Under the pieces are notes generated by a model that searched no databases, was not told the origin of the DNA, and saw nothing but the letters and a program-made list of their open reading frames with translations. The position numbers and the translations under genes are program-made. Shown piece after piece: positions 1-10,456 of a stretch of 64,000 bases of DNA. Within the stretch, counting starts at the first letter, position 1, and each line of letters opens with the position of its first letter. The stretch is taken from contig NZ_JAINFJ010000003.1 in NCBI RefSeq assembly GCF_019966595.1, forward strand, positions 1 through 64,000. Direction: 5' to 3'. The stretch comes from Oricola indica (lineage in GTDB: Bacteria > Pseudomonadota > Alphaproteobacteria > Rhizobiales > Rhizobiaceae).

Positions 1-77
1 CCGCGCTCCTCATCGATCTTCTTGAGGGCTTCCTTAAAGAGGTCGCGGGGTGGTGTGTTTGAATTTTGGTCGGACAT
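1..77 (-). CDS. Partial hypothetical protein (N-terminus only)
   Basis: Only the first 25 or so codons lie in the window; the gene continues off the left edge. The reading begins MSDQNSNTPPRDLFKEALKK and stays open to base 1. A GGAG ribosome-binding site sits 7 bases before the ATG, which is why I call it a gene despite its shortness. It lies downstream of, and in the same direction as, the 264-aa gene at 164-958, so the two may be cotranscribed. Nothing identifies a function. Both genes lie on the island side of the tRNA-Val fragment at 1052-1082. Confidence 0.55.
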   Translation of the reverse strand, partial: MSDQNSNTPPRDLFKEALKKIDEER

Positions 78-163
78 ATTGAGTCTCCATGATTTAGTAG
101 CCCCCGAGCCTGCATGTCGGCAGCGGCTCAAGGGGCACTTGTTTTGAGGTAGTGAGCGGAAGA

Positions 164-958
164 CTAGGCTTGCGGCGCGGCCCAATCCTCGGCGTAGGTG
201 TCAATCCACCATTGAAGGTCTTCGCCGTTACGCCACTGCTTGAGGAACTCGGGAACCTCCACCGTCAGTAGATGGTCCAGGGCGAACGCGATGGCCTCGC
301 CATCTGTCTGAGGTAGGGACCATGTTTCGGGGTGCGGTGTTGCAGCCTCTCGGTCGGGACTAGCGCTCTCTTCGAGGATCGCAGCGTACAAGGCAGCTAT
401 ATTGGCCAAGTAACTATCCACCGTTATCCCCGATGGAAGCGAACCGCTTGCTTCCCGCTCTTTGGCAACACGTTCGGTGTGTTTCTTCACCGTCTCAAGT
501 GCTGCCTTCCGGGGGCGTCCGTAATTGTTCTTACGTAGTGTGAAGAGACGGAGGTCGCTGGTGCCCTCAAGGCTGTCTACGGTCTCGTCGCTGCTGGCAT
601 CCGCGAAAATGCGGGCCAACGTAACGCGATCATCCGCGAAGTCTCGTGGCCAGAACTTTGGGTAGATTATCGCCTTCGGCTTTCCGAAATTAGAGTTCGT
701 GCCGAAGGTATTCCCGAAGCGGGAAAGCTCATAAAGATAGGAGGCTTGGAGGACGCTCATGAGTAGGGTCTTTCGGTGCCGTTTCCCCAACACGAGGACG
801 GCGGTGGAGGAGATATGCCCCTCCCCGACTTCAGGCTCATCGAACTCATCAAGAATTCCGTACTGGACAACCCAGCTAGGCGGCACGGCAAGCGCTCGGT
901 GCGGCTCGCGGATTGCAATCTCGGGGGTGATTAGTGGTGAGGTTTCAAAATTTCGCAT
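164..958 (-). CDS. Hypothetical protein, 264 aa
   Basis: I do not recognise this protein. It is predicted soluble, with no signal peptide or membrane segment, and is rich in charged residues in the middle, including a basic stretch around residues 140-170. An AAGGGAG ribosome-binding site lies 6 bases before the ATG, and the reading frame is open for its whole length, so it is probably a real gene. It is one of the two genes on the left side of the tRNA-Val fragment and is probably cargo of an integrated element. No catalytic motif is visible and a function cannot be assigned. Confidence 0.7.
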   Translation of the reverse strand: MRNFETSPLITPEIAIREPHRALAVPPSWVVQYGILDEFDEPEVGEGHISSTAVLVLGKRHRKTLLMSVLQASYLYELSRFGNTFGTNSNFGKPKAIIYPKFWPRDFADDRVTLARIFADASSDETVDSLEGTSDLRLFTLRKNNYGRPRKAALETVKKHTERVAKEREASGSLPSGITVDSYLANIAALYAAILEESASPDREAATPHPETWSLPQTDGEAIAFALDHLLTVEVPEFLKQWRNGEDLQWWIDTYAEDWAAPQA

Positions 959-1051
959 GGGGAACTCCCTTGTGCAGCTACGTTGATGTGCTACAAGGTT
1001 CCCGAATGCCTCGAAAATTTCCGATGCGTTTTCAGTAAGATAATGGACTAA

Positions 1052-1082
1052 GTGGCGAGTTCGAGCCTCTCACCGCCCACCA
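1052..1082 (+). other. 3' fragment of a tRNA-Val gene (candidate attachment site)
   Basis: The bases read like the T-arm, acceptor 3' strand and CCA of an alphaproteobacterial tRNA-Val: a GAGTTCGAG core, then CTCTCACCGCCCACCA, followed directly by a T-rich run. There is no matching 5' half, D-arm or anticodon arm upstream, so this is not a working tRNA. The T-stem carries a mismatch towards its 5' side, as expected if homology ends near 1056. A lone 3' tRNA end is the classic footprint of an integrative element that used the tRNA gene as its attachment site, with the element lying on the left (bases before 1052). The tRNA-Val identity is from memory of the family. Confidence 0.6.
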
Positions 1083-1265
1083 TTTTTCCTCTATGGCCTG
1101 CTGCCGGTTTCTTGGACACCGAGATAAGGTGTTTAACGGAATTGGAGAATTGGACTGCAGAATCGGAAACTGCCGCGGACGGAATAGAAGCTTCCCGCCA
1201 GTTGCGGTCATCAAACCGACAACCGCATGCATTGGCTTGTTGCCGTGTTTGTCACGGAGGTCAGA

Positions 1266-1775
1266 ATGGCGCTAACCAGCAAGATTTCCGAATACGATAA
1301 TCGATGGCCTGACATGTTCAACTCTGAAAAGGCTCATCTTGAAGGGGTTTTCGGCGCTAAGGCGATTGAAATTCACCATGTTGGAAGCACGGCAGTTCCT
1401 GGCCTTGCCGCGAAGCCGGAAATTGACGTGCTTGTGGTGGTCTCTGACCACGGAAATGAAGCCGGAATTGATCAGGCAATGTCATCTTTCGGGTATATCC
1501 GAGGCACGAACCTCTCGGACGGACACCACTTTTATCGTCGCGATGTTGGGGGCATCCGAACACATAAGGTTCATGTTTGCCTGACGAAGCATTGGCAGAT
1601 TTCCAGAATGCTGGGCTTCCGCGACCTCCTCAGGCAGGATGATGATCTACGGCAGAAGTATCAGACCCTGAAGTTGGAGTTGGAATCCACGAACAAGCAC
1701 GGAATTGGGGAATACTTGGCTCAAAAGGCTCCCTTTATCGATGCCGTTATTGGTCCTCCACCGACTGCGAAATAA
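1266..1775 (+). CDS. GrpB family protein (UPF0157, nucleotidyltransferase-like fold)
   Basis: A 169-aa protein of the GrpB/UPF0157 family, related to minimal nucleotidyltransferases. The diagnostic segment IEIHHVGSTAVPGLAAKP is followed by EIDVLVVV, matching the GS...D-x-D layout of the fold. Later come HKVHVCL and a FRD-L-R segment typical of the family's C-terminal half. The chosen ATG has a GGAGG ribosome-binding site 5-6 bases upstream; an earlier in-frame ATG at 1227 has none. The substrate is unknown for most members. It stands alone between the tRNA-Val fragment and the carboxypeptidase gene. Confidence 0.85.
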   Translation: MALTSKISEYDNRWPDMFNSEKAHLEGVFGAKAIEIHHVGSTAVPGLAAKPEIDVLVVVSDHGNEAGIDQAMSSFGYIRGTNLSDGHHFYRRDVGGIRTHKVHVCLTKHWQISRMLGFRDLLRQDDDLRQKYQTLKLELESTNKHGIGEYLAQKAPFIDAVIGPPPTAK

Positions 1776-1984
1776 AGTGTCGTGACCAGCGAAGAGAGCG
1801 TTCTCGCTGAAATCATTTCCAAGACTCACATCTGGTCTTTCGGACTCAAGGTCTGTGCGCGATCGCATATGACGCAACCATGTCACATGCGATGCTGAAC
1901 CGACTTCTCCACAATCTGTTCTCTGGACACGTTCGGCGAGCATGATAATGACTCGTGACGCTTCGTAACAAACCGACATCGCCG

Positions 1985-2854
1985 ATGGAGCCCGTCCTGT
2001 CCCCGCTTCCTCGCCTCCGCCGCCTTCTTGTTTCCCTTTTATCGCTGATTCTCGCCGCGTCCGTCCTGTCGGCATGCTCCACGACGGATGCGCTCGAAAT
2101 TTCCCAGCCGCAGGCAGAGCCTTCGAAATACGCCGCCATCGTCATCGATGCCCGGTCCGGCAAGGTTCTATATTCGGAAGCGGCCGACCAGATCCGCTAC
2201 CCGGCGTCCCTTGCGAAGATGATGACGCTCTACCTCGTCTTTGAGGCGCTGCAGAGCCGCCGGCTGTCGCTGAACTCCCAGATACCCGTTTCCGCCAACG
2301 CGGCGCGCCAGCCGGCGTCGAAGCTCTATCTGAAGGAAGGGACGACCATCGATGTCGACACCGCGATCCGGGCGCTGGTGGTCAAGTCCGCCAACGATGT
2401 CGCGACGGCCGTCGCCGAACACCTCGCCGGCAGCGAGGCGCAATTCGCGCGCCGGATGACCGCGCGGGCGCGCACGCTCGGCATGGGACGCACCGTGTTC
2501 ACCAACGCCTCCGGCCTGCCCGACCCGGCCATGCGCACGACAGCACGCGACATGTCGAAGCTCAGCCTCGCGCTGCGGCGCGACTTCCCGCAATACTATT
2601 CCTATTTCAAGCTCGTCAGCTTCGAGTACCGCGGCAAGACGATCCGCGGCCACAACAAGATCCTCGGCATGGTCTCCGGGGCCGACGGCATCAAGACCGG
2701 CTATATCAGGGCGTCCGGCTACAATCTCGCGGCATCCGTGCGCCGCAACGGCCGGTCGATCGTCGCCGTCGTCATGGGTGGAAAGTCCGGTTCGGCGCGC
2801 GATGCCCACATGGCGCAATTGCTGACCGCCACCTTCAACCGCTCGATCCGCTGA
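1985..2854 (+). CDS. D-alanyl-D-alanine carboxypeptidase family lipoprotein (PBP5-type)
   Basis: A serine DD-peptidase of the S11 family, expected to trim the terminal D-Ala of peptidoglycan stem peptides in the periplasm. All three active-site motifs are present: SLAK at residues 75-78, SAN at 135-137 and KTG at 237-239. The N-terminus has an arginine-rich start, a hydrophobic stretch and a lipobox LSAC ending at Cys31, so it is predicted to be a lipoprotein. There is no obvious C-terminal amphipathic anchor, and at 289 aa it is shorter than E. coli PBP5. A GTG at 1955, ten codons upstream, is an alternative start; neither has a clear ribosome-binding site. It is convergent with hup. Confidence 0.88.
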   Translation: MEPVLSPLPRLRRLLVSLLSLILAASVLSACSTTDALEISQPQAEPSKYAAIVIDARSGKVLYSEAADQIRYPASLAKMMTLYLVFEALQSRRLSLNSQIPVSANAARQPASKLYLKEGTTIDVDTAIRALVVKSANDVATAVAEHLAGSEAQFARRMTARARTLGMGRTVFTNASGLPDPAMRTTARDMSKLSLALRRDFPQYYSYFKLVSFEYRGKTIRGHNKILGMVSGADGIKTGYIRASGYNLAASVRRNGRSIVAVVMGGKSGSARDAHMAQLLTATFNRSIR

Positions 2855-2881
2855 CGCGCCCCAAAGCGAAAATCCAGGCAC

Positions 2882-2916
2882 AAAAAAACCGCGGCCACCC
2901 TTTCGGATGGCCGCGG
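2882..2916 (-). terminator. Intrinsic terminator of hup
   Basis: A perfect 9-bp stem CCGCGGCCA/TGGCCGCGG (2889-2897 with 2908-2916) closes a 10-base loop. Seven As at 2882-2888 become a T-run on the minus strand, just past the hup stop codon. Confidence 0.85.
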
Positions 2917-2938
2917 CGAATAATGCGAGCTCGGCGGA

Positions 2939-3214
2939 TCAGCCGTTGAGCGCGTCTTTCAGGCCCTTGCCGGCGGAGAACTTCGCCACGCGTTTGGCCG
3001 GAATATCAACCGGTGCACCCGTGAGCGGGTTACGGCCGGTCGTCGCGGCGCGCTGGTTCACGCCAAAATTGCCGAAGCCCAGGATGCGGACGTCGCCGCC
3101 GGATTTCAGCGTATCAGTGATGGTTTCGAACAGCGCGTCGACGGCCGAAGCGGCGTCGCCCTTCCCAAGACCCGTCTTTTCCGCAACTGTCGCGGCAAGC
3201 TCGTTTTTATTCAT
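2939..3214 (-). CDS. hup: DNA-binding protein HU
   Basis: A 91-aa nucleoid protein of the HU/IHF family that bends and compacts DNA as a dimer. It begins MNKNELAATVAEKTGL and contains the family signature GFGNFGVNQRAATTGRNP with the DNA-gripping arm and its conserved proline. The start has an AAGGA ribosome-binding site about 9 bases upstream; the reading frame stays open further upstream but without family similarity. Gene order clpP-clpX-lon-hup on one strand is conserved in Hyphomicrobiales. Separate terminators after lon and after hup show that hup has its own transcript end, and the 184-base gap before it probably holds its own promoter. Confidence 0.97.
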   Translation of the reverse strand: MNKNELAATVAEKTGLGKGDAASAVDALFETITDTLKSGGDVRILGFGNFGVNQRAATTGRNPLTGAPVDIPAKRVAKFSAGKGLKDALNG

Positions 3215-3344
3215 TGTCACAATCCTTCTCGATCTATGCGGCCGGGTGTGCCGTCTGCGGGAACTGCCCGACCGGTAACAGGCGGACCATATATGGATTC
3301 GCCGCCCGGCCGAAGGGGAATGGCCCGGAAACGCCCGGAAATCA

Positions 3345-3374
3345 AAGAAAAAACGCCGCATTTCTGCGGCGTTT
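3345..3374 (-). terminator. Intrinsic terminator of lon
   Basis: A perfect 10-bp stem AAACGCCGCA/TGCGGCGTTT (3351-3360 with 3365-3374) has a TTTC loop. The A-rich left flank gives a T-run on the minus strand just after the lon stop. Confidence 0.88.
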
Positions 3375-3398
3375 ACAAGTTTTTGGGAGTGAAACGCC

Positions 3399-5828
<2,430 letters not shown>

Positions 5829-5907
5829 TTACTGTTCCTTTCATGCCTTGTCGGCTTTCGGACATTCCGGTCCCGTGCCCATTGGCCGCGGTCGCGGAAC
5901 ACTCCTT

Positions 5908-5937
5908 GTAATTGGTCCTGCGTCCTGTCGTTTTCAA
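5908..5937 (-). promoter_or_regulatory. Candidate lon promoter
   Basis: On the minus strand TTGAAA (5932-5937) and AATTAC (5908-5913) are separated by 18 bases, about 80 bases upstream of the lon ATG. The -35 fits both housekeeping and heat-shock patterns; the -10 is weak. This is a pattern match only. Confidence 0.35.
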
Positions 5938-6013
5938 CGGGCTCTAACAGGTGGAATCATACCCAAGTCTCGCGCCAAAGGCGGATGTCCGCAATGGCGC
6001 GGACCGGACTTCA

Positions 6014-6042
6014 AAAGAAAAAGGCCGGTCGCCCGGCCTTTT
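6014..6042 (-). terminator. Intrinsic terminator of clpX
   Basis: A 10-bp stem AAAAGGCCGG/CCGGCCTTTT (6019-6028 with 6033-6042) has a 4-base loop and an A-rich left flank that becomes a T-run on the minus strand. It lies 27 bases past the clpX stop. Confidence 0.87.
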
Positions 6043-6069
6043 CACTAACGTTCACCGTGTGCGTCCGCG

Positions 6070-7356
6070 TCACGCGGATGCGTTTTCCTTGTCCTCGGCG
6101 CGGTCCGCGTAGATATAGAGCGGACGGGCGCTGCCTGACACCACTTCCTCGGAAATGACGACTTCGCGCACCCCTTCGAGGGCCGGAAGCTCGAACATCG
6201 TGTCGAGCAGGATCGATTCCATGATGGAGCGCAGGCCGCGCGCGCCGGTCTTGCGTTCGATCGCCTTGCGGGTGATCGCGCGCAGCGCGTCCTCGTGGAA
6301 GATCAGGCTGACCTCCTCCATCTCGAACAGGCGCTGATACTGCTTGACGAGCGCGTTCTTCGGCTCGGTCAGGATCTGCACCAATGCGTCCTCGTCGAGG
6401 TCCTCGAGCGTCGCCAGCACCGGCAGGCGGCCGACGAATTCGGGGATCAGGCCGAAGCGCAGCAGGTCTTCCGGCTCGACGCGGCGGAACAGTTCGCCCG
6501 CCTTGCGCTCGTCCGCGGATTCCACGGAAGCTGCGAAGCCGATCGAGGTCTTGCGGCCGCGGTCGGAGATGATCTTGTCGAGACCGGCGAAAGCGCCGCC
6601 GCAAATGAACAGGATGTTGGCCGTGTCCACCTGCAGGAATTCCTGCTGCGGATGCTTGCGGCCGCCCTGCGGCGGAACCGAAGCGACCGTGCCTTCCATG
6701 ATCTTCAGAAGCGCCTGCTGGACGCCCTCGCCCGACACGTCGCGGGTGATCGAAGGATTGTCCGACTTGCGCGATATCTTGTCGATCTCGTCGATATAGA
6801 CGATGCCGCGCTGGGCGCGCTCGACATTGTAGTCGGAGGCCTGCAGCAGCTTCAGGATGATGTTCTCGACGTCCTCGCCGACATAACCCGCTTCGGTCAG
6901 CGTGGTGGCGTCGGCCATGGTGAAGGGGACGTCGATGATGCGCGCCAGCGTCTGCGCAAGCAGCGTCTTGCCGCAACCGGTCGGGCCAATCAGCAGGATG
7001 TTCGACTTCGCCAGTTCGACGTCGTCGTTCTTCTCCGCGTGGGCGAGCCGCTTGTAGTGGTTATGCACGGCGACCGACAGGATACGCTTGGCGTGGCTCT
7101 GGCCGATGACGTAGTCGTCGAGGACACCGAGGATTTCCTGCGGCGACGGCACGCCCTCCTGGCTCTTGACCATGGAGGACTTGTTCTCCTCGCGGATGAT
7201 GTCCATGCAAAGCTCGACGCATTCATCGCAGATGAAGACCGTCGGCCCAGCGATCAGCTTGCGGACCTCGTGTTGGCTCTTTCCGCAGAAAGAGCAGTAG
7301 AGCGTGTTCTTGGAGTCTCCTCCGCCGCCACCGCCACTGTTGCCAACCTTGCTCAT
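6070..7356 (-). CDS. clpX: ATP-dependent Clp protease ATP-binding subunit ClpX
   Basis: A 428-aa AAA+ unfoldase that selects substrates and feeds them into ClpP; in alphaproteobacteria ClpXP also drives cell-cycle proteolysis. The N-terminal zinc-binding domain has Cys21, Cys24, Cys43 and Cys46 (CSFC...CDEC). A Gly-rich stretch precedes it at residues 8-13. Walker A GPTGCGKT is at 124-131, Walker B is in VYIDEIDKI, and the ClpP-contacting IGF-type loop region follows. I chose the ATG at 7356 because AAAGGA lies 6 bases upstream; an ATG two codons earlier overlaps that site too closely. The 299-base gap to clpP and its own terminator indicate separate transcription or at least a promoter of its own. 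Confidence 0.97.
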   Translation of the reverse strand: MSKVGNSGGGGGGDSKNTLYCSFCGKSQHEVRKLIAGPTVFICDECVELCMDIIREENKSSMVKSQEGVPSPQEILGVLDDYVIGQSHAKRILSVAVHNHYKRLAHAEKNDDVELAKSNILLIGPTGCGKTLLAQTLARIIDVPFTMADATTLTEAGYVGEDVENIILKLLQASDYNVERAQRGIVYIDEIDKISRKSDNPSITRDVSGEGVQQALLKIMEGTVASVPPQGGRKHPQQEFLQVDTANILFICGGAFAGLDKIISDRGRKTSIGFAASVESADERKAGELFRRVEPEDLLRFGLIPEFVGRLPVLATLEDLDEDALVQILTEPKNALVKQYQRLFEMEEVSLIFHEDALRAITRKAIERKTGARGLRSIMESILLDTMFELPALEGVREVVISEEVVSGSARPLYIYADRAEDKENASA

Positions 7357-7655
7357 GCCCATTCCTTTCAGAGGATCACGGTTCGGAACCTGAACATGCG
7401 TTCCCGCAATCCCGACTTCATTTCTGCGACGCGACCGACCGGCCAAACACGCCTTGCGTCACAAAGGATTCAAATCACATTCGTACACATATACGCTTCA
7501 TGCGCAACGATTCGACAATTTCCTTTACGGTTCCCTTAAGACCGCGACACTGATTTCAACCTAATCGCCTCCCGACCGCGCGAAAAGCGTAGATTTGACG
7601 TAGCGTCGCGTTCCTCGCGCCCCGTCGCACAAATGCAACATGGGCGCGACGGACC

Positions 7656-8285
7656 TTATTTCTCTTCGGTATCGATCGCGTCGCGTGATTCGATGACCCG
7701 GTCGATCAGGCCGAATTCCTTGGCGAGATCGGCCGTCATGAAATTGTCGCGCTCCAGCGCGTTTTCAATGTCATCGTAGGACCGGCCGGTGTGCTTGACG
7801 TAAATCTCGTTGAGCCGGCGCTTCAGCGCCTCGACTTCCTTGGCGTGGATCAGGATGTCGGTGACCTGACCCTGGTAGCCGCCAGAGGGCTGGTGAACCA
7901 TGATGCGCGAATTGGGCAGCGAGAAGCGCATGTCCTTGGCGCCTGCCGTCAGCAGCAGCGAGCCCATCGACGCGGCCTGGCCGATGCACAGCGTCGAGAC
8001 CGGCGCCTTGATGAACTGCATCGTGTCGTAGATCGCGAGACCCGACGTCACCACCCCGCCCGGCGAGTTGATGTACATCGAGATTTCCTTCTTCGGGTTC
8101 TCCGCCTCGAGCCAGAGCAGCTGCGCGCAGACCAGCGACGCCATGCCGTCCTCGACCGGCCCGGTGATGAAGATGATGCGTTCCTTGAGCAGGCGCGAGA
8201 AAATATCATAGGCGCGCTCGCCGCGGTTGGACTGCTCCACGACCATCGGGACGAGGTTCATGGCGGTGTCGATCGGATTGCTCAT
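7656..8285 (-). CDS. clpP: ATP-dependent Clp protease proteolytic subunit ClpP
   Basis: A 209-aa serine peptidase that forms the tetradecameric barrel of ClpXP and ClpAP. The catalytic triad can be placed at Ser106 (GQAASMGS), His131 (MVHQPSGG) and Asp180 (ERDNF), with the spacing of E. coli ClpP. The N-terminal extension before the mature start is short, as in rhizobia. The start was chosen for its AAAGG site 6 bases before ATG. It is followed downstream by clpX. A heat-shock-like promoter candidate lies 70-100 bases upstream. Confidence 0.97.
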   Translation of the reverse strand: MSNPIDTAMNLVPMVVEQSNRGERAYDIFSRLLKERIIFITGPVEDGMASLVCAQLLWLEAENPKKEISMYINSPGGVVTSGLAIYDTMQFIKAPVSTLCIGQAASMGSLLLTAGAKDMRFSLPNSRIMVHQPSGGYQGQVTDILIHAKEVEALKRRLNEIYVKHTGRSYDDIENALERDNFMTADLAKEFGLIDRVIESRDAIDTEEK

Positions 8286-8743
8286 CGGAGACCTTTCGGG
8301 GATTTGCTGGAAAGCGCACGGGAAACATGGGCGCGAAAGAATCATTCGGGCAATATTTAGGGTGCCGGACCCCGGTTCCGCAAGACGCGGCTGCACGTAA
8401 ACCTTAATGGCCGGAAGGTGGGGAAAAGAACGCCGAAGGGGCGGTTTTCGCGTGACGTGTCAGGCGGGCGACCGCAGACGGGCGAATCGGCCCGCGTTTG
8501 GGTCGGATGTATGCACCGACATCGTCTTCTCGATACGACTGGACGCGCGTCACCCTTACGCAGTTGAACTGTCACGGTAAATTCAGTTGATCGGACGAGA
8601 AACTCATTTATTCTGAGATCACAAACGCAACTCGACGTGGATGCGCCATGGCCCGGACGTTTTAATCTCCCGCTTTCGTTGCCTTTCTGTGCGACCCGTT
8701 TCAACCGGCCGCGATACTGGCCCTTTACTATAAGACATTTCCA
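8286..8743. other. Divergent intergenic region clpP / vWA gene
   Basis: This 458-base gap separates clpP (leftward) from the vWA gene (rightward). The clpP-proximal part holds the leader and a heat-shock-like promoter candidate at 8355-8384. I found no convincing gene, tRNA or repeat in the rest; the vWA promoter must lie here but no clear -35/-10 pair stands out. Confidence 0.5.
8355..8384 (-). promoter_or_regulatory. Candidate heat-shock-type promoter of clpP
   Basis: On the minus strand CTTGCG (8379-8384) is followed after 17 bases by CCTAAAT (8355-8361), continuing as ATTG. This resembles the alphaproteobacterial sigma-32 arrangement of a CTTG -35 and a C/T-rich -10. It lies 70 bases upstream of the clpP start, where a stress promoter is expected. 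Confidence 0.42.
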
Positions 8744-10456
8744 ATGAACCGATATTTCTTCCGCTGCGTCGCGGCCATGCTCCTTTCCTTCTCCGCTGTC
8801 GCATCTGCCGAAGCGCAATCCGACAATTCCCGCGTCATGATGGTGCTCGACGGCTCCAATTCCATGTGGGGCCAGATCGACGGGGTCGCCAAGATCTCGA
8901 TCGCAAAAGAGGTTATGACGGATCTGATCACGACCTGGGATGACGGCGTCGATATGGGGCTGATGGTCTATGGCCACCGGCGCAAGGACGACTGTTCCGA
9001 CATCGAGGTAGTCGCCATGCCCGGCCCGGTCGACCGTGCGACGCTGATCGACAAGGTCCAGTCGATCTCGCCGAAGGGAAAGACGCCGATCACCGATTCC
9101 ATGCTGCTCGCGGCAGCCACAGTCGGTTATTACACCGGCGACAACGCCTCGGTCGTTCTTGTTAGCGATGGGCTGGAAACCTGCGAGGCCGATCCCTGCG
9201 CCCAGGCGCGGTCCTTCGAGGTGGTCAATCCGGGCTTCGACGTGCATGTCATCGGCTTCGACGTGACCGACGAGGAGCTCGCGGCGCTGCAATGCATCGC
9301 CACCGAGACGGGCGGCCAGTTCTACCGGGCGAACTCCGCCGGTGAGCTGCTGAGCGCTCTGCGCGCCACCGTTGCTGCGACACCGGCTCCAGCGCCCGTG
9401 CCTGCCACGTCTGAACCCGCCGAGCCGAAAGCTTCGCAATTCCTCTACGCCAAATTGTGCGAGACCTGCGAGCGGCTCAACCCGCTCGACGTCAGCTGGA
9501 ACGTCTACAAGGACGGCCAGCCCTTCTACGACGGGCTTGGCGTTGTCTTTCCCGACGACCCTGTATTTGAAGCCGGCACGTATGAAGTCGCAGTACGTTT
9601 CAAGAGCACCCATGTCACGGCCAAAGGCGAAATCGAATTCGGCGAAGACGGCAAGCAGATTGGCGCGCTCAACCTCAATGGCGGCTCAGCGGTCATGTTC
9701 GCCTATGCGACCGATGACAAGACAATTGCCGCCGATCCGATCCTTTATGAGTTCTTCGAGATTGGCGCGGATGGGCCGGCCTCCGAGGCGCTGACCGAAG
9801 CGGCCAGTTCCAATGCCGATACCTATCTGCCGGAGGGCCGCTATCTCGTGCGCGCCACCCATCAGGACATCAGCGAGACTGCCGAAATCGAAATCGTCGC
9901 CGGGCAAGCCACAGAGTACGCATTCGATATGCGGATCGGATTTCTGCTGCCCAAAGCCGTCCTGAGCGCCCAGGGGGCGCCCGCCACAGGCATCGATTAC
10001 GAGGTCTACCGCACGCAGGCCGATGCTGATGCCGGTTCCGGCCGCGTGTCCTTCATGGTTGGAGAGCGAAATGCGCCAGAGGCGTTGCGTGCCGGCGATT
10101 ATGTGATCAAGGCGCTTCTCGATTACGGCAACAGGCCGCCCATTTCGGTCGTGCGCACCTTTCCGGTGACGATCAGAGGCAATGAAACCGCCACGCCGAC
10201 CCTCGACATGCAGGCGGGCCTGCTCAGCCATGAGATCGCCAACGAGACAGGCAAGAGCCTGCTCAATATCGATTATGTCCGCGAAAGCGACGGCAAGCGG
10301 GCCGCCTATTACAATCTCGGCGGATCGCACACGCTCGCTCTGGCCGAGGGGCGCTACTTCCTGCGCGCCATGATCAGCGGCGGCCAGACCTTCGACAGCG
10401 ATCCATTCGACATAGCCGCCGGCCAGACAACCAATGTGAAAGTGACCTTGCGATGA
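8744..10456 (+). CDS. Exported von Willebrand factor A domain protein
   Basis: A 570-aa protein with a signal peptide (cleavage likely after SAEA, near residue 24), hence periplasmic or secreted. The vWA domain follows at once and has an intact metal-ion-dependent adhesion site: DGSNS at 36-40, Thr114 in GKTPI and Asp142 in VSDG. A Pro/Ala linker (about 208-225) separates it from a long C-terminal half of repeated beta-rich segments; phrases such as EGRYLVRA, AGDYVIKA and EGRYFLRA recur, suggesting three or more Ig-like repeats of about 80-100 residues. Its stop overlaps the start of the next gene by ATGA, so the two are translationally coupled. The partner and ligand are unknown. Confidence 0.85.
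   Translation: MNRYFFRCVAAMLLSFSAVASAEAQSDNSRVMMVLDGSNSMWGQIDGVAKISIAKEVMTDLITTWDDGVDMGLMVYGHRRKDDCSDIEVVAMPGPVDRATLIDKVQSISPKGKTPITDSMLLAAATVGYYTGDNASVVLVSDGLETCEADPCAQARSFEVVNPGFDVHVIGFDVTDEELAALQCIATETGGQFYRANSAGELLSALRATVAATPAPAPVPATSEPAEPKASQFLYAKLCETCERLNPLDVSWNVYKDGQPFYDGLGVVFPDDPVFEAGTYEVAVRFKSTHVTAKGEIEFGEDGKQIGALNLNGGSAVMFAYATDDKTIAADPILYEFFEIGADGPASEALTEAASSNADTYLPEGRYLVRATHQDISETAEIEIVAGQATEYAFDMRIGFLLPKAVLSAQGAPATGIDYEVYRTQADADAGSGRVSFMVGERNAPEALRAGDYVIKALLDYGNRPPISVVRTFPVTIRGNETATPTLDMQAGLLSHEIANETGKSLLNIDYVRESDGKRAAYYNLGGSHTLALAEGRYFLRAMISGGQTFDSDPFDIAAGQTTNVKVTLR

Noticed and set aside
8357-9613. A 418-codon open frame opposite the vWA gene
   Set aside because: It is antisense to a clear exported vWA protein and lacks similarity to any family; the vWA frame has a signal peptide and motifs.
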